Shown here: positions 1 through 9,013 of the stretch, piece by piece
How positions within the stretch are numbered: the stretch's first letter is position 1
Layout of the letters: each line of letters opens with the position of its first letter
Origin: Clostridioides difficile_D
GTDB taxonomy: Bacteria > Bacillota > Clostridia > Peptostreptococcales > Peptostreptococcaceae
Reading direction: 5' to 3'
NCBI GenBank assembly: GCA_945861085.1
Contig: OX244046.1
Location: forward strand, 2,976,001 to 3,040,000
Length of the DNA stretch: 64,000 nucleotides
Translations under genes and position numbers: made by a program
The notes under the pieces: generated by a model
Told to the model about the DNA's origin: nothing
The model's input: only the letters and a program-made list of their open reading frames with translations
Databases searched by the model: none

Positions 1-325
1 CTTGTGCTGGTTGACCCCCTGATGCTGAAGGTGTAATTGAACTAAAATAAAATCCAATAAAAGCATATCCCATACATTTTAAAAGAGTTGTTTTTTGGTT
101 TAAAGCTTTTATACCTAGATATATATTTACACCTTCACAAGCAACATATATAATCATCATCGCAAATCCAATTAGTATAAACATAGGACTTGCACCTTTT
201 AATGATTTTATTAATGATTCAATTGATTGCCCTCTAAAAACAAAATATCCTGTTATGCCCATTAGTAAAACTAAAAAAGCTACACTACCTAGGCATTTAT
301 TTTTCTTTTCAGTTTTACTTATCAT
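1..325 (-). CDS. LPG-synthase-TM / YbhN (UPF0104) family flippase-like membrane protein, partial
   Basis: The first 108 residues are visible and the rest runs off the window start. The start ATG at 325 lies 2 bases after the stop of the deacetylase gene, with AAAGGATG as ribosome binding site inside that gene. Residues about 11-30 and 46-64 are hydrophobic segments, followed by a further one. The sequence SSITPSASGGQPAQ is the conserved loop of the lysylphosphatidylglycerol synthase transmembrane family (AglD/YbhN/UPF0104). Members are multi-spanning proteins thought to flip lipids or lipid-linked sugars. Its place as third gene after an MGDG-synthase-like glycosyltransferase and a NodB deacetylase suggests a role in glycolipid or wall precursor handling, which is inference. 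The cytoplasmic synthase domain of MprF cannot be ruled in or out because the end is missing. Confidence 0.8.
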   Translation of the reverse strand, partial: MISKTEKKNKCLGSVAFLVLLMGITGYFVFRGQSIESLIKSLKGASPMFILIGFAMMIIYVACEGVNIYLGIKALNQKTTLLKCMGYAFIGFYFSSITPSASGGQPAQ

Positions 326-327
326 AA

Positions 328-1026
328 CTACATCCTTTCTGGTGTTACAAATTTAAAACCACTAGCTTTAAGCTTTGGAATGGCTATCTTTAAGGCTTCA
401 ATAGTACGCTCAGGTGCACCTACTGCACCACCTGAATTCTCCCCTGCATCATGTAAACAAATTATAGAATTTTCTTTTGTTCTACTCATTAACTTGTTTA
501 TAATAATCTCTACTGTACTATCTTTATTCCAATCTTCTGCCATTACATCCCATAAGGTCATTTTTAGATTATATTTTTCAACAAACAACTTTGAAAATAT
601 ATTAGTATGACCCCATGGTGGACGATAGTAGTTTATATCTACACCTAAATTTTTCATTATATTTGTACTTTCAATAAAATCTTTTTTAACATAATTATAA
701 CTGTAAAGCCATGCATTTTTATGTTCCAATGAATGTAAGCCAACTATATGATTTTCTCTTAACATTCTTTTTATAATTTCAGGCTCTTTTTCAGCATTCT
801 TTGCTACTACAAAAAACATAGCTTGTATATCATTTTCTTTTAATACATCTAGTAATTTTTCTGTATATCTCTTGTCTGGACCATCATCAAAAGTAAGTGC
901 AATTTCATTTTCTCCAGCCATGTTTTTTAATACATCTTTATTTAATAGTTTGTTATAATATGTAGGTATAATTGAATGGACTAAAAAAATCAATGCAATA
1001 ACTATAATTAAACCTACTACATACAT
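328..1026 (-). CDS. Membrane-anchored polysaccharide deacetylase (NodB domain)
   Basis: The protein has 232 residues with one N-terminal membrane anchor (about residues 3-20) and a NodB/carbohydrate esterase 4 domain. All family motifs are present: TFDDGP (metal-binding and catalytic aspartates), HSLEH (metal-binding histidines), RPPWG, and LHDAG near the end. CE4 enzymes remove acetyl groups from GlcNAc or MurNAc in peptidoglycan. The active domain should face outside the membrane. The start overlaps the end of the upstream glycosyltransferase gene by 10 bases, so the two are translationally linked. C. difficile has described muramic delta-lactam deacetylases (PdaA1, PdaA2). This one may correspond to PdaA2, but I cannot confirm that from sequence alone. 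The substrate is not shown by the sequence. Confidence 0.9.
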   Translation of the reverse strand: MYVVGLIIVIALIFLVHSIIPTYYNKLLNKDVLKNMAGENEIALTFDDGPDKRYTEKLLDVLKENDIQAMFFVVAKNAEKEPEIIKRMLRENHIVGLHSLEHKNAWLYSYNYVKKDFIESTNIMKNLGVDINYYRPPWGHTNIFSKLFVEKYNLKMTLWDVMAEDWNKDSTVEIIINKLMSRTKENSIICLHDAGENSGGAVGAPERTIEALKIAIPKLKASGFKFVTPERM

Positions 1027-2114
1027 TCTCTACACGCTCCTTGTTCATCAAATGAAAATAAAATATTTTCTAATGTATTGTTATCAAACTGCTTTTTTAA
1101 TTCTTTCATATTTCTACTCATTTCTTTAAGAGTAGCATCATCATAAATTAAATCTTTTATCTCATCTACATAGTATTTTTTATTTTTACCAAGTATTCTT
1201 CCAATACCATTATTTAATATAAAATCAGCATTATTTATTTCTTGTTGTAAAAATGGATTAAATGCTAATATTGGAAGTTCTGAATAAATTGTTTCAAATA
1301 ATGTTATTCCACCTGGTTTAGAAATAATAATATCAGCATTTTCCATATATTTATATACTTCATCAGTATAACCCACTACCTCTATATTTTCATATCTGCC
1401 ATATAATTTATAGTACATTTTTTTATTATTACCAGTTATTACAGTAGTTTTTACTCCTTCTAAAGTATTTAATTCTTTGTAAAATTGTTCTGATTTAGGT
1501 AGTAATCCTAATCCTCCGCCCATTATAAGTATATTTTTTTTATTTGAATGATTTATATGTTCTAGTTTTTTAAAGTCTTTTTTTACTGGAATACCATTAA
1601 CTTTAACTTTAGCTTCATCTATTCCCTTAAAAATAAGTTCTTCCTTAGTAGATTTACTAGCTACTAAATAGCAGTCTGTATTTTTACTAATCCATTCTGA
1701 GTGACTACTTATATCTGTTATACATGTTATCAAAGGAAGATTTGAATTATACTTTTCCTTATATCTAGATACTAGTTGAGAACAAAATGGAAAAGTTGAA
1801 ATAACTACTGTTGGTTCTACTTCATTAAGTAACTTATCTAATTTAGTTAAAAAATAATCTGAAAAAGTAAATTTTATATCTTTCTTTCCATTTTCAGTAC
1901 ATTTATAAAACAAATTATAAAGACTACTTCCCCGATTTACAAGAATAGAAAAAGTCTTGTACATTTTATCTGAATAGTTAGGCATAATGTATTCAAATAT
2001 ATCTTTAATTATTATTTCTGAATTGTTAAATTTTGCTTTTATATCTTCACTTAAAGAGTTTGATGCTGAGTAATGACCCATACCAAATTTTCCTGTAAGA
2101 ATTAATACTTTCAT
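1017..2114 (-). CDS. MGDG-synthase-like diacylglycerol glycosyltransferase (UgtP type)
   Basis: The protein has 365 residues. The N-terminal half opens with a GKFGMGHYSASNSL motif typical of the MGDG synthase family, and the C-terminal half has the GT28 nucleotide-sugar site (GGGLGLLP and later PGGITLFE). Such enzymes transfer glucose or galactose from a UDP-sugar to diacylglycerol at the inner face of the membrane, making glycolipids or lipoteichoic acid anchors. The start ATG has a strong ribosome binding site (GGGGAGGGAATCTT). It is the first gene of a three-gene minus-strand operon with a deacetylase and a flippase-like protein. The acceptor could instead be another lipid. The family assignment is firm and the substrate is inference. 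Confidence 0.85.
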   Translation of the reverse strand: MKVLILTGKFGMGHYSASNSLSEDIKAKFNNSEIIIKDIFEYIMPNYSDKMYKTFSILVNRGSSLYNLFYKCTENGKKDIKFTFSDYFLTKLDKLLNEVEPTVVISTFPFCSQLVSRYKEKYNSNLPLITCITDISSHSEWISKNTDCYLVASKSTKEELIFKGIDEAKVKVNGIPVKKDFKKLEHINHSNKKNILIMGGGLGLLPKSEQFYKELNTLEGVKTTVITGNNKKMYYKLYGRYENIEVVGYTDEVYKYMENADIIISKPGGITLFETIYSELPILAFNPFLQQEINNADFILNNGIGRILGKNKKYYVDEIKDLIYDDATLKEMSRNMKELKKQFDNNTLENILFSFDEQGACRECM

Positions 2115-2230
2115 AAGATTCCCTCCCCATTAAAGTCTTTCTTTTCCTATAATGACTATATTTATAAGTATAGACTTTAAATCTTTAGAAAAACCTAGTA
2201 TAATTCTTAAGAAATCTTAAAGTTTTAATT

Positions 2231-2281
2231 AAAAAATACAAAACCCAATTGATATAGGAGATTATATCAATCGGGTTTTGT
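2231..2281 (-). terminator. Rho-independent terminator after glyA
   Basis: A 19-base inverted repeat (2238-2256 with 2263-2281, one mismatch) encloses a 6-base loop. On the minus strand it is followed by a T run. It lies 74 bases past the glyA stop and upstream of the glycolipid operon. Confidence 0.85.
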
Positions 2282-2354
2282 ATATATATATATTCAAATA
2301 CATACACAATCACTGTAATTATTTAAATATATTCTATTTAATTATTCTTTATAA

Positions 2355-3599
2355 TTAATCCATAATATTATATTCTTCATATAAAGGATATTTTTCAGTT
2401 AAACCAACAACCAATGTTCTAGCCTTAGATTCTTCATCATAAGTTAAACATAGGTCTATAGCCTCAGCGATTATTGCCATATCCTCTTCTTTCATACCTC
2501 TAGTAGTTACAGCTGGAGTACCAAGTCTTATTCCACTTGTAACAAGAGCACCATTTGGGTCAAATGGAATTGTATTTTTATTAGCTGTTATATAAGCATC
2601 ATCTAATCTTTTTTCTGCAGCTTTACCAGTTATATTTTTATTAGTTAAATCTAATAATATTAAATGATTATCTGTACCCCCAGAAATTAATTTAAAGTCT
2701 CTCTTAATAAGTTCTTCAGCTAAAGCTTTTGCATTTTTAGCAACTTGTATTTGATACTCTTTAAACTCATCACTCAAAGCTTCTTTAAAACAAACTGCCT
2801 TAGATGCAATTATATGCTCAAGAGGTCCACCTTGAATTCCAGGGAATATTGCTTTATCTATAGCTTTAGCATATTTTTCTTTACAAAGAATAACACCTCC
2901 ACGAGGTCCTCTTAAAGTTTTATGAGTTGTTGTTGTAACAAAATCAGCCACTTCACATGGATTTTGGTGAAGACCAGCAGCCACAAGACCTGCTATATGA
3001 GCCATATCTACCATAAGTAATGCTCCAACCTCATCAGCTATCTCTCTAAATTTTTTAAAATCTATCTCTCTAGGATACGCACTTGCTCCTGCAACTATCA
3101 TTTTAGGTTTTACTTCATGTGCTATTTTTCTAACTTCATCAAAATCTATAAGTCCGCTATCTTTGTCTATACCATATTCATAAAATTTATAATATTGACC
3201 AGAAATATTAACTGGAGCACCATGAGTTAAATGCCCCCCTTGAGATAAATTCATTCCCATAACAACATCACCTGGTTTTAGCATAGCAAAATATACACCA
3301 ATATTTGCATTTGCTCCAGAGTGAGGTTGAACATTAGCATGCTCTGCTCCAAATATCTTTTTGATTCTATCTATTGCAAGAGTTTCAACTTCATCTATGT
3401 ACTCACATCCACCATAATATCTTTTGCCTGAGTAACCTTCTGCATACTTATTTGTAAGATGACTTCCCATAGTTTCCATTACTGGAACTGATACTATGTT
3501 TTCAGATGCTATTAATTCAATATTTCTTTGTTGTCTTTTTAACTCTCTTTTCATACTTTCATAAATCTCAGGGTCCGCTTTTTTCAAGTTCTCAAACAT
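2355..3599 (-). CDS. glyA: Serine hydroxymethyltransferase
   Basis: The protein has 414 residues, normal for bacterial SHMT. It interconverts serine plus tetrahydrofolate with glycine plus 5,10-methylene-THF, feeding one-carbon metabolism in the cytoplasm. The PLP lysine sits in TTTTHKTLRGPRGG, and the N-terminal QRNIELIASEN and NKYAEGYSGKRYYGG blocks are conserved. The start ATG is preceded by GGAGGAATAAT. It is monocistronic between its own sigma-A promoter and a terminator. It is divergent from a pair of threonine/serine exporter subunits, so synthesis and export of the same amino acid are controlled from one intergenic region. Confidence 0.97.
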   Translation of the reverse strand: MFENLKKADPEIYESMKRELKRQQRNIELIASENIVSVPVMETMGSHLTNKYAEGYSGKRYYGGCEYIDEVETLAIDRIKKIFGAEHANVQPHSGANANIGVYFAMLKPGDVVMGMNLSQGGHLTHGAPVNISGQYYKFYEYGIDKDSGLIDFDEVRKIAHEVKPKMIVAGASAYPREIDFKKFREIADEVGALLMVDMAHIAGLVAAGLHQNPCEVADFVTTTTHKTLRGPRGGVILCKEKYAKAIDKAIFPGIQGGPLEHIIASKAVCFKEALSDEFKEYQIQVAKNAKALAEELIKRDFKLISGGTDNHLILLDLTNKNITGKAAEKRLDDAYITANKNTIPFDPNGALVTSGIRLGTPAVTTRGMKEEDMAIIAEAIDLCLTYDEESKARTLVVGLTEKYPLYEEYNIMD

Positions 3600-3680
3600 A
3601 TTATTCCTCCTAGTTATTATTTAAATTTTATTTTTACAGACATTTCATAATTTTCGTTTTTATCAATATGATAATTTATT

Positions 3681-3709
3681 ATTATAGTCCTTTACTAATT
3701 AATAGTCAA
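3681..3709 (-). promoter_or_regulatory. Sigma-A promoter of glyA
   Basis: On the minus strand TTGACT (3704-3709) and TATAAT (3681-3686) are separated by exactly 17 bases, a near-consensus housekeeping promoter about 80 bases upstream of the glyA start. Confidence 0.85.
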
Positions 3710-3882
3710 GTGTTTTGCCATTTTTCCATATTTAAGATAGTTACTTTCTTTATTTTTAAGTTAAAATATAATAAATAATATTGTCTAATTCTTTTAATTG
3801 GATATAATTTAAATGTGACCATTTTGAAACAAAAAAAAGATAATATATTTATATATATATTAAGGAATATTACTTAAAAATT

Positions 3883-3891
3883 TGATATAAT
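3883..3891 (+). promoter_or_regulatory. Extended -10 promoter of the thrE-like pair
   Basis: TGATATAAT is a consensus extended -10 element about 36 bases before the start codon at 3927. No good -35 hexamer accompanies it. Confidence 0.55.
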
Positions 3892-3926
3892 TTCAATATT
3901 ACGTTTTTTAATTTGGAGGTGTATTT

Positions 3927-4715
3927 ATGAATCAAAATGAGGAACTTGAATATAAGAAAAATATTCTAAAATTAGCTCTATTTGTAGGGGAACTTATGAT
4001 AAAAAATGGAGCTGAAACATCTAGGGTTGAAGACAGTGTCCTTAGAATATGCAGGTCAAGAGGGTTTTATCATGTAAATATTTTTACAACTCCTACAGTA
4101 ATAATTATTTCAGATGAGAAATTTGATGGCTTTTCGTTTATGAAAACGATTCAATCAAGAGGTATAAACTTAAATAAGATTTCTTTATTAAATAGTTTTT
4201 CTCGAGAATTTGTTAGTGACAAAGAATATGATATTGATAATGCTATTGCACGTCTTTATGAAATACAAGATGTAAAACCTTATCCTTTATGGTTATTTTA
4301 CTCTTGTACAGGAATTGCATCTGCTTGTTTTGCTTGTTTGCTTGGAGGGAATTATGTATTAAATTTTATACTTACATTTATAATAGCAATCTTTGCTGCA
4401 ATTACTTACGATAAAACAATGAAGATAAGTGCAATATCTGCGTTTTCCTGTTTAGTATCTTCTTTTTTAATTGCACTTTCAGGAGTTCTATTAGTTGAAA
4501 TAGGCATTTTAGATGACCCTAAAATGCTTATAGTTGGCGCTATAATGCCACTACTCCCAGGAGTTGCTTTTATAAAAGCTATTAGAGATTTAATATCAGG
4601 TAATTTAATATCAGGAATTTCTCGTGCTTTTGATGCTGCTATGATTATTATTGCGATTGCTTCTGGAGTTGGTTTTGTTCTTGATACATGGTATAGAATT
4701 GGAGGTCCTTTCTAA
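3927..4715 (+). CDS. Threonine/serine exporter, ThrE N-terminal-type subunit (DUF1212)
   Basis: The protein has 262 residues. A soluble N-terminal half starts with a block typical of the ThrE/YjjP family (GELMIKNGAETSRVEDSV, then TTPTVIIIS) and is followed by about five membrane helices from residue 120 on. In actinobacterial ThrE this and the next domain are one polypeptide; many Firmicutes split them as here. The role is export of threonine or serine driven by the ion gradient. GGAGGTGTATTT precedes the start. The stop overlaps the next start by one base (TAATG). The divergent glyA neighbour fits control of serine and glycine levels. Confidence 0.85.
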   Translation: MNQNEELEYKKNILKLALFVGELMIKNGAETSRVEDSVLRICRSRGFYHVNIFTTPTVIIISDEKFDGFSFMKTIQSRGINLNKISLLNSFSREFVSDKEYDIDNAIARLYEIQDVKPYPLWLFYSCTGIASACFACLLGGNYVLNFILTFIIAIFAAITYDKTMKISAISAFSCLVSSFLIALSGVLLVEIGILDDPKMLIVGAIMPLLPGVAFIKAIRDLISGNLISGISRAFDAAMIIIAIASGVGFVLDTWYRIGGPF

Positions 4716-5188
4716 TGACTGATATGTCAATGATTTTGCATTTTTTATTTTCAGGCGTTGCAACTGCTGGATTTGCTGTTTTTTTTAATGCCCCACTTTA
4801 TCTACTTCTTCCAGCTGGAATAACTGGAGGAGTCGGTTGGATTGTGTATGTTTATTTATTTAATTTTACTACAAACGCAGTTTTTGCAGGTTTTATAGCT
4901 GCTGCTTTGGTCTCTGCATGTAGTGAGACTTTGGCTAGAAAACTAAAGCAACCAGCTATTGTGTTTGTAATTCCAGGTATTCTTCCTCTAATACCAGGAA
5001 TTGGACTATACAATACAATGTTATCTTTGATTCAGAAAAATTATTCTTTGGCTATGTCAAAAGGTACAGATGCATTATTTCTAAGTGCTGCAATAGCACT
5101 TGGAGTATTAGTTGTAACTTCTTTTGTAAGAACATTGAATCTTTTGAAAATCAGAAAAAGCTTTATTCCTTACAGAAAATCAAAATAA
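4715..5188 (+). CDS. Threonine/serine exporter, ThrE C-terminal-type subunit (DUF3815/YjjB)
   Basis: The protein has 157 residues and about five hydrophobic helices with little soluble sequence. FVIPGILPLIPGIGLYNTM is the conserved pore-region block of the YjjB/DUF3815 family. It is the partner of the preceding ThrE N-terminal-type subunit and probably forms a two-component exporter with it. The start overlaps the upstream stop in TAATG, and its ribosome binding site (GGAGG) lies inside the upstream gene, so translation is coupled. Confidence 0.85.
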   Translation: MTDMSMILHFLFSGVATAGFAVFFNAPLYLLLPAGITGGVGWIVYVYLFNFTTNAVFAGFIAAALVSACSETLARKLKQPAIVFVIPGILPLIPGIGLYNTMLSLIQKNYSLAMSKGTDALFLSAAIALGVLVVTSFVRTLNLLKIRKSFIPYRKSK

Positions 5189-5194
5189 AAATAT

Positions 5195-5265
5195 AAAAAT
5201 AGCAATGTACTAAAACTTTACAAATACACATTGGGTATTTATTTAAAAAGTACATTGCTATTTTT
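5195..5265. terminator. Bidirectional terminator
   Basis: A perfect 17-base inverted repeat (5195-5211 with 5249-5265) is A-rich on the left and T-rich on the right, with a 37-base loop. It separates the plus-strand exporter pair from the minus-strand RseC-like gene. Confidence 0.75.
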
Positions 5266-5279
5266 TAATTATAATTATT

Positions 5280-5720
5280 TTAAAGGTCAATTAATATTCT
5301 TGTTATTACTGGTATAAACTCTCTACTATCTCTGAATTTTTTATCATTCTTCTTTAAGTATAAATAACAAATTACTGTAAGACAAATTCCAACTAGTCCA
5401 CTTATGGCTTCAACTCCAGTTGTCATACCAATTGCCCCCAATATATAATAAGTACCTATTGTTCCAACTAGAAGTGCTATAAGGGGTATTATATAAGCCA
5501 TTACAGCTGCTTTCAATACATTCATATTATCCATACTAACCTCTACATGGTCACCAACTTTTGCACCAATTGTGTTGTCTACCTCTACTAATATTTCTTT
5601 TGACTCTGCTGAATTTGTAGTAGCACATTTTCCACAAGCAGCACAAGCTGAATGTCTTTGCATTTTTAACTTTGCAGTTCTATCATCAACAATTTCCATA
5701 ATAAATCCTTGTTGATTCAT
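5280..5720 (-). CDS. SoxR-reducing system protein RseC/MucC family
   Basis: The protein has 146 residues. The N-terminal region has a cysteine cluster (CAACGKC, residues about 26-32) of the RseC family, followed by a small beta-rich domain and two membrane helices (about residues 71-93 and 102-122). RseC proteins belong to Rnf-like or SoxR-reducing systems and are thought to handle redox reactions at the membrane. The start is preceded by AAGGAGGCGGTTAGTT. The gene is 14 bases downstream of a CsoR-type repressor and is probably controlled by it. There is no Rnf cluster in view. Confidence 0.8.
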   Translation of the reverse strand: MNQQGFIMEIVDDRTAKLKMQRHSACAACGKCATTNSAESKEILVEVDNTIGAKVGDHVEVSMDNMNVLKAAVMAYIIPLIALLVGTIGTYYILGAIGMTTGVEAISGLVGICLTVICYLYLKKNDKKFRDSREFIPVITRILIDL

Positions 5721-5734
5721 AACTAACCGCCTCC

Positions 5735-6028
5735 TTATTTTGTAAATTTATTTATAGTATCCATAAGTTCTTTTATCATCTCTTCAGTTTGCTCACCATC
5801 ATCATGCTTGATACTTTCTGCTACACATCCTTTTATATGATTCTCCAAAATAATTGTGCCTACCCTGTTTATAGCAGACCTTATAGCAGATATTTGAACC
5901 AATATATCAACACAGTAACGTTCTTGTTCTACCATCTTTTGTATACCTTTAACTTGACCTTCTATTCTCTTTAATCTTTTTATAAGAGCTTCTCTCTCAT
6001 TGTTTGGTGCTAATTTTCTCTCTTCCAT
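5735..6028 (-). CDS. Metal-sensing repressor, CsoR/FrmR (DUF156) family
   Basis: The protein has 97 residues and is all helical. It contains the GQVKGIQKM signature, a cysteine in ERYCVDIL and a His-x3-Cys pair in ENHIKGC, which together form the Cys-His-Cys copper(I) ligand set of CsoR. This suggests copper sensing rather than formaldehyde sensing (FrmR) or persulfide sensing (CstR, which lacks the histidine). It would repress its own operon and release DNA on metal binding. No copper ATPase or chaperone gene is adjacent; the neighbours are an RseC-like protein and a zinc-ribbon membrane protein. Confidence 0.9.
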   Translation of the reverse strand: MEERKLAPNNEREALIKRLKRIEGQVKGIQKMVEQERYCVDILVQISAIRSAINRVGTIILENHIKGCVAESIKHDDGEQTEEMIKELMDTINKFTK

Positions 6029-6074
6029 AAATTCACCTCATACTCTAATGATGTCTTATACAATTAATTATACT

Positions 6075-6476
6075 CTACTTACCGACTTGTTTAAAATACA
6101 ATACAGTTATTACTACTATAAATGCCAAAATTGATATTGCAATAGACCTACTTTGATTCTTAGTTTGTTCCATACTTAACTTTCCATTCATCTTAAATCC
6201 TGCCAATGGAAATAAAAATATAACCAATGCATCAATTCCAAGCACAACTTGAGCTAAAATAGTCCATTTGCTCAAAAAACAGAATATTCCACCCACACCT
6301 AAAAGAACCTCTAATATATTTATAAACTTATATGTAGGTTTTTTTGCTATATATTCTTCAATTTTTTCCTTACATTCTACACGACATGGATATATATTGG
6401 TGTTGTCATCATATTTTATAGCCAATTTATTATTTGGTGACTTTATATCCCTATTACAGTAAAGACATCTTTTCAT
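6075..6476 (-). CDS. Membrane protein with N-terminal zinc-ribbon-like cysteines, function unknown
   Basis: The protein has 133 residues. The N-terminus carries CLYC at residues 4-7 and two further cysteines (CRVEC) near residue 31, which looks like a small metal-binding treble or ribbon. Three hydrophobic segments follow, at about residues 51-68, 71-91 and 112-128. I do not recognise a family. GAGGAGAATATAAA precedes the ATG. It lies 46 bases upstream of the CsoR-like gene on the same strand with no terminator between them, so the three genes may form one metal- or redox-related operon. That function is inference from context. Confidence 0.7.
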   Translation of the reverse strand: MKRCLYCNRDIKSPNNKLAIKYDDNTNIYPCRVECKEKIEEYIAKKPTYKFINILEVLLGVGGIFCFLSKWTILAQVVLGIDALVIFLFPLAGFKMNGKLSMEQTKNQSRSIAISILAFIVVITVLYFKQVGK

Positions 6477-6710
6477 TTTATATTCTCCTCTAGTATTCCC
6501 TTAAGAAATTTTGCCTAAATTATTATATGCTCTAATACTATTATACCAAATAGATACAAAAAACAAAAATAAAAGGAATAATTTTAGCTATTTCTTTTAC
6601 TTCAACGTGTAATCTATAATAAATTTATAATAATAATTAAATAATATTATTTATATCTAATTTAATTGTTATATAATCTAAAATAAGTCAAATTTGTATG
6701 AGAGGTTGAA

Positions 6711-8831
6711 ATGAAACAAATGGAATTAGCTATTGTAAGTTTAAAAAAAGATGCTGGAGAAATTTACGAAAACCAAATAAGACAATTTTTAGGCAATAAT
6801 CTAAAAATAAATTTATACTCTTTTGAAGAGGGAAATCTAAAGTTTTTTAAAGAAAAATTGATACTTCTATCTGCTTATTTAAAGTATGATGAAATCGTAA
6901 AATTATCTCACTATGATGCTCAAATTATTGTTCCTAAGTTGACATTTGAAAAGAACAGTATTGATATGATATCTAAATTAGAAAAAGATAAAATTATTTA
7001 TGTATATAATTTAAGTAAGGATATGGCAATAGAGACAATTTCTTTAATACATAGACTAGGAATAGACAATATCAATATCCTGCCTTGCTATCCAGAGATT
7101 GAATTTACCCCCACAGATGCTGTAATACTAACTCCTGGTGAAAAAATCTTACCTAAATTTAAAAATTGTGAAGTCATAGACTTAAAGTATAGAATAATAG
7201 ATTTAAGTTGTATTGTTGAAATTGCTACAAAGACTAAACTAAAACATCTAATAAAAGATGACTTGATAAAAAAATATGTAGAAAAAATAATTCCTACAAG
7301 TTATAGTACAGGTGAATTATTATTAGATGCAAATAAATTTGAAAGACAGTTTGACTTGTTATTATCTATAATTGATGATGGAATCATATGCACAAATAAT
7401 GATGGAATAATTCAATTCTATAATCATATGGCTAGAAAAATTTTATCTATAAATGCAAATGAAATGATTGATTCGTTTATTGGTGATTGTATAAAGGACA
7501 TCAATTTCCAAAATATATTGACCAATAAAACTCCATTTTTTGAGAAATTAATTAAAATAAATCATATTGATATAAATTTAGAGATTAAGCACATACAATT
7601 AAATGTATTTGATGGATTTATATTAAAAATGACCAAGTTCTCTCAACTGGAAAAAAAGCAAGCTAAGTTAAGAGCACAGTTGGTTAACTCCGGTAATATT
7701 AGTAAATATACATTTGATGACATATTGGGTTCTAGTATACAAACTATTAATACAAAAAAAATTGCCAATAAAATGGCTCAATCAAACTCATCTATTTTGA
7801 TAATTGGTGAAAGTGGTACTGGTAAAGAATTATTTGCTCAATCCATTCATAGTGCTTCTAGAAGAAAAGATGGCCCTTTTGTAGCAGTAAATTGTAGTAC
7901 TTTTCAAGAAAATCTACTGCAAAGTGAATTATTTGGCTATGATGAAGGTGCTTTTACTGGGGCTAAAAAAGGCGGAAAAATTGGTTTATTTGAATTAGCC
8001 AACAATGGAACTATATTTTTAGATGAAATTGGAGAAATGGATTTAAATTCTCAATCCAAATTACTGAGAGTTATACAAGAAAAACAAGTAAGACGTATTG
8101 GTTCCAATAATGTCATTGATATTGATGTAAGAATAATTGCAGCTACTAATAGAAATTTAAAAGAACTCGTATCTAAAAATATGTTTAGAAGAGATTTATA
8201 TTTTAGGTTGAATGTTCTTCCCCTTAAAATACATCCTCTTAGAGAAAGACCTGTTGATATATTTGAAATTTTTGACTCACTAAAATATGATATTCCTTGT
8301 AATTTTAGTCTAAGTGAAGAAGTAAAAGAAATCTTTAAAATGTATAAATGGGAAGGAAATATAAGAGAATTAAGAAACTTAGGAGAATATTTCTGCTATC
8401 TAGGGAAAAATATTATAGAAATATGTGATTTGCCTGAGTATATATTGGATACTATAGATTCAAATTATAGCAGGACTATCTGTAATAAAGTAACTGATAA
8501 TATAGAAAAGTATCAATTCAGCATTAACAAAGACAAAAACTTTATAAAACACGACTATAACTTTAAAAGGTCTTTAGATGAATACATATTTATACTGGAT
8601 AATCTAAAAAAAGCTTATGATTTAAAAGAAAGAATTGGTAGAAAAAGCCTATATAAAATAGCTTTAGGTGAAAATAGGTTTTTGACAGAACAACAGATTA
8701 GAAACATACTTCTAGAATTACAAGGCTTTGGACTTGTAGACATACTTGTTGGTCGTGGTGGCTCAATTATAACATCAAAAGGGGTTGAATTTCTAAAAAA
8801 GATAAATAAGTCTAATGAGTTAAACAGTTGA
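6711..8831 (+). CDS. Sigma-54-dependent transcriptional activator (enhancer-binding protein) with atypical C-terminus
   Basis: The protein has 706 residues. Residues 1 to about 190 are an unclassified sensory region, about 205-315 resemble a PAS domain, and about 335-575 form the AAA+ sigma-54 interaction domain. That domain has Walker A GESGTGKE, the sigma-54 contact loop GAFTGA, Walker B TIFLDEIGEM and the arginine-finger region RDLYFRLNVLPL. The last 65 residues do not look like the usual Fis helix-turn-helix. They read as a winged helix (LTEQQIRNILLELQGFGLVD, then a glycine-rich wing). A sigma-54 promoter lies immediately downstream in front of the malY-like operon, which is its likely target. 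The ligand is unknown; sulfur amino acids are plausible from the target. Confidence 0.93.
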   Translation: MKQMELAIVSLKKDAGEIYENQIRQFLGNNLKINLYSFEEGNLKFFKEKLILLSAYLKYDEIVKLSHYDAQIIVPKLTFEKNSIDMISKLEKDKIIYVYNLSKDMAIETISLIHRLGIDNINILPCYPEIEFTPTDAVILTPGEKILPKFKNCEVIDLKYRIIDLSCIVEIATKTKLKHLIKDDLIKKYVEKIIPTSYSTGELLLDANKFERQFDLLLSIIDDGIICTNNDGIIQFYNHMARKILSINANEMIDSFIGDCIKDINFQNILTNKTPFFEKLIKINHIDINLEIKHIQLNVFDGFILKMTKFSQLEKKQAKLRAQLVNSGNISKYTFDDILGSSIQTINTKKIANKMAQSNSSILIIGESGTGKELFAQSIHSASRRKDGPFVAVNCSTFQENLLQSELFGYDEGAFTGAKKGGKIGLFELANNGTIFLDEIGEMDLNSQSKLLRVIQEKQVRRIGSNNVIDIDVRIIAATNRNLKELVSKNMFRRDLYFRLNVLPLKIHPLRERPVDIFEIFDSLKYDIPCNFSLSEEVKEIFKMYKWEGNIRELRNLGEYFCYLGKNIIEICDLPEYILDTIDSNYSRTICNKVTDNIEKYQFSINKDKNFIKHDYNFKRSLDEYIFILDNLKKAYDLKERIGRKSLYKIALGENRFLTEQQIRNILLELQGFGLVDILVGRGGSIITSKGVEFLKKINKSNELNS

Positions 8832-8854
8832 ACCACTTAAACCTATTTAATTAT

Positions 8855-8874
8855 ATTTTCATATATCTGAAAAT
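8855..8874. promoter_or_regulatory. Candidate upstream activator site for the sigma-54 activator
   Basis: ATTTTCA and TGAAAAT form a perfect 7-base inverted repeat with a 6-base spacer. It lies about 125 bases upstream of the -24 element, the distance expected for enhancer-binding proteins. Assignment to this activator is inference. Confidence 0.45.
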
Positions 8875-8995
8875 TTATTAGAAATAACCTTTTCCACAAA
8901 GTGTTAAATATAATTAATATTTTTATCTTCTCTATACTCTGAAATTACTTAATACTACATATTAACTTATAGATAAATATTTTTTATTATCAATC

Positions 8996-9013
8996 TTGGC
9001 ATGTTGTTTGCTT
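8996..9013 (+). promoter_or_regulatory. Sigma-54 (-24/-12) promoter
   Basis: TTGGCATGTTGTTTGCTT has GG and GC separated by exactly 10 bases, and matches the sigma-54 consensus TGGCAC-N5-TTGCW closely. Transcription should begin near 9023, about 35 bases before the aminotransferase start. It follows directly after a sigma-54 activator gene. Confidence 0.9.

Larger units (their letters stand above)
3600..3926. other. Divergent intergenic region, glyA / thrE-like genes
   Basis: This 327-base AT-rich spacer holds a promoter for each side (listed separately). I saw no conserved riboswitch core or T-box in it. The leader between the glyA promoter and its start is about 75 bases and has no evident stable hairpin. 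Confidence 0.6.

Noticed and set aside
3600..3680. Riboswitch in the glyA leader
   Set aside because: The leader is only about 75 bases and shows no THF, glycine or PRPP-type core or stable stems.
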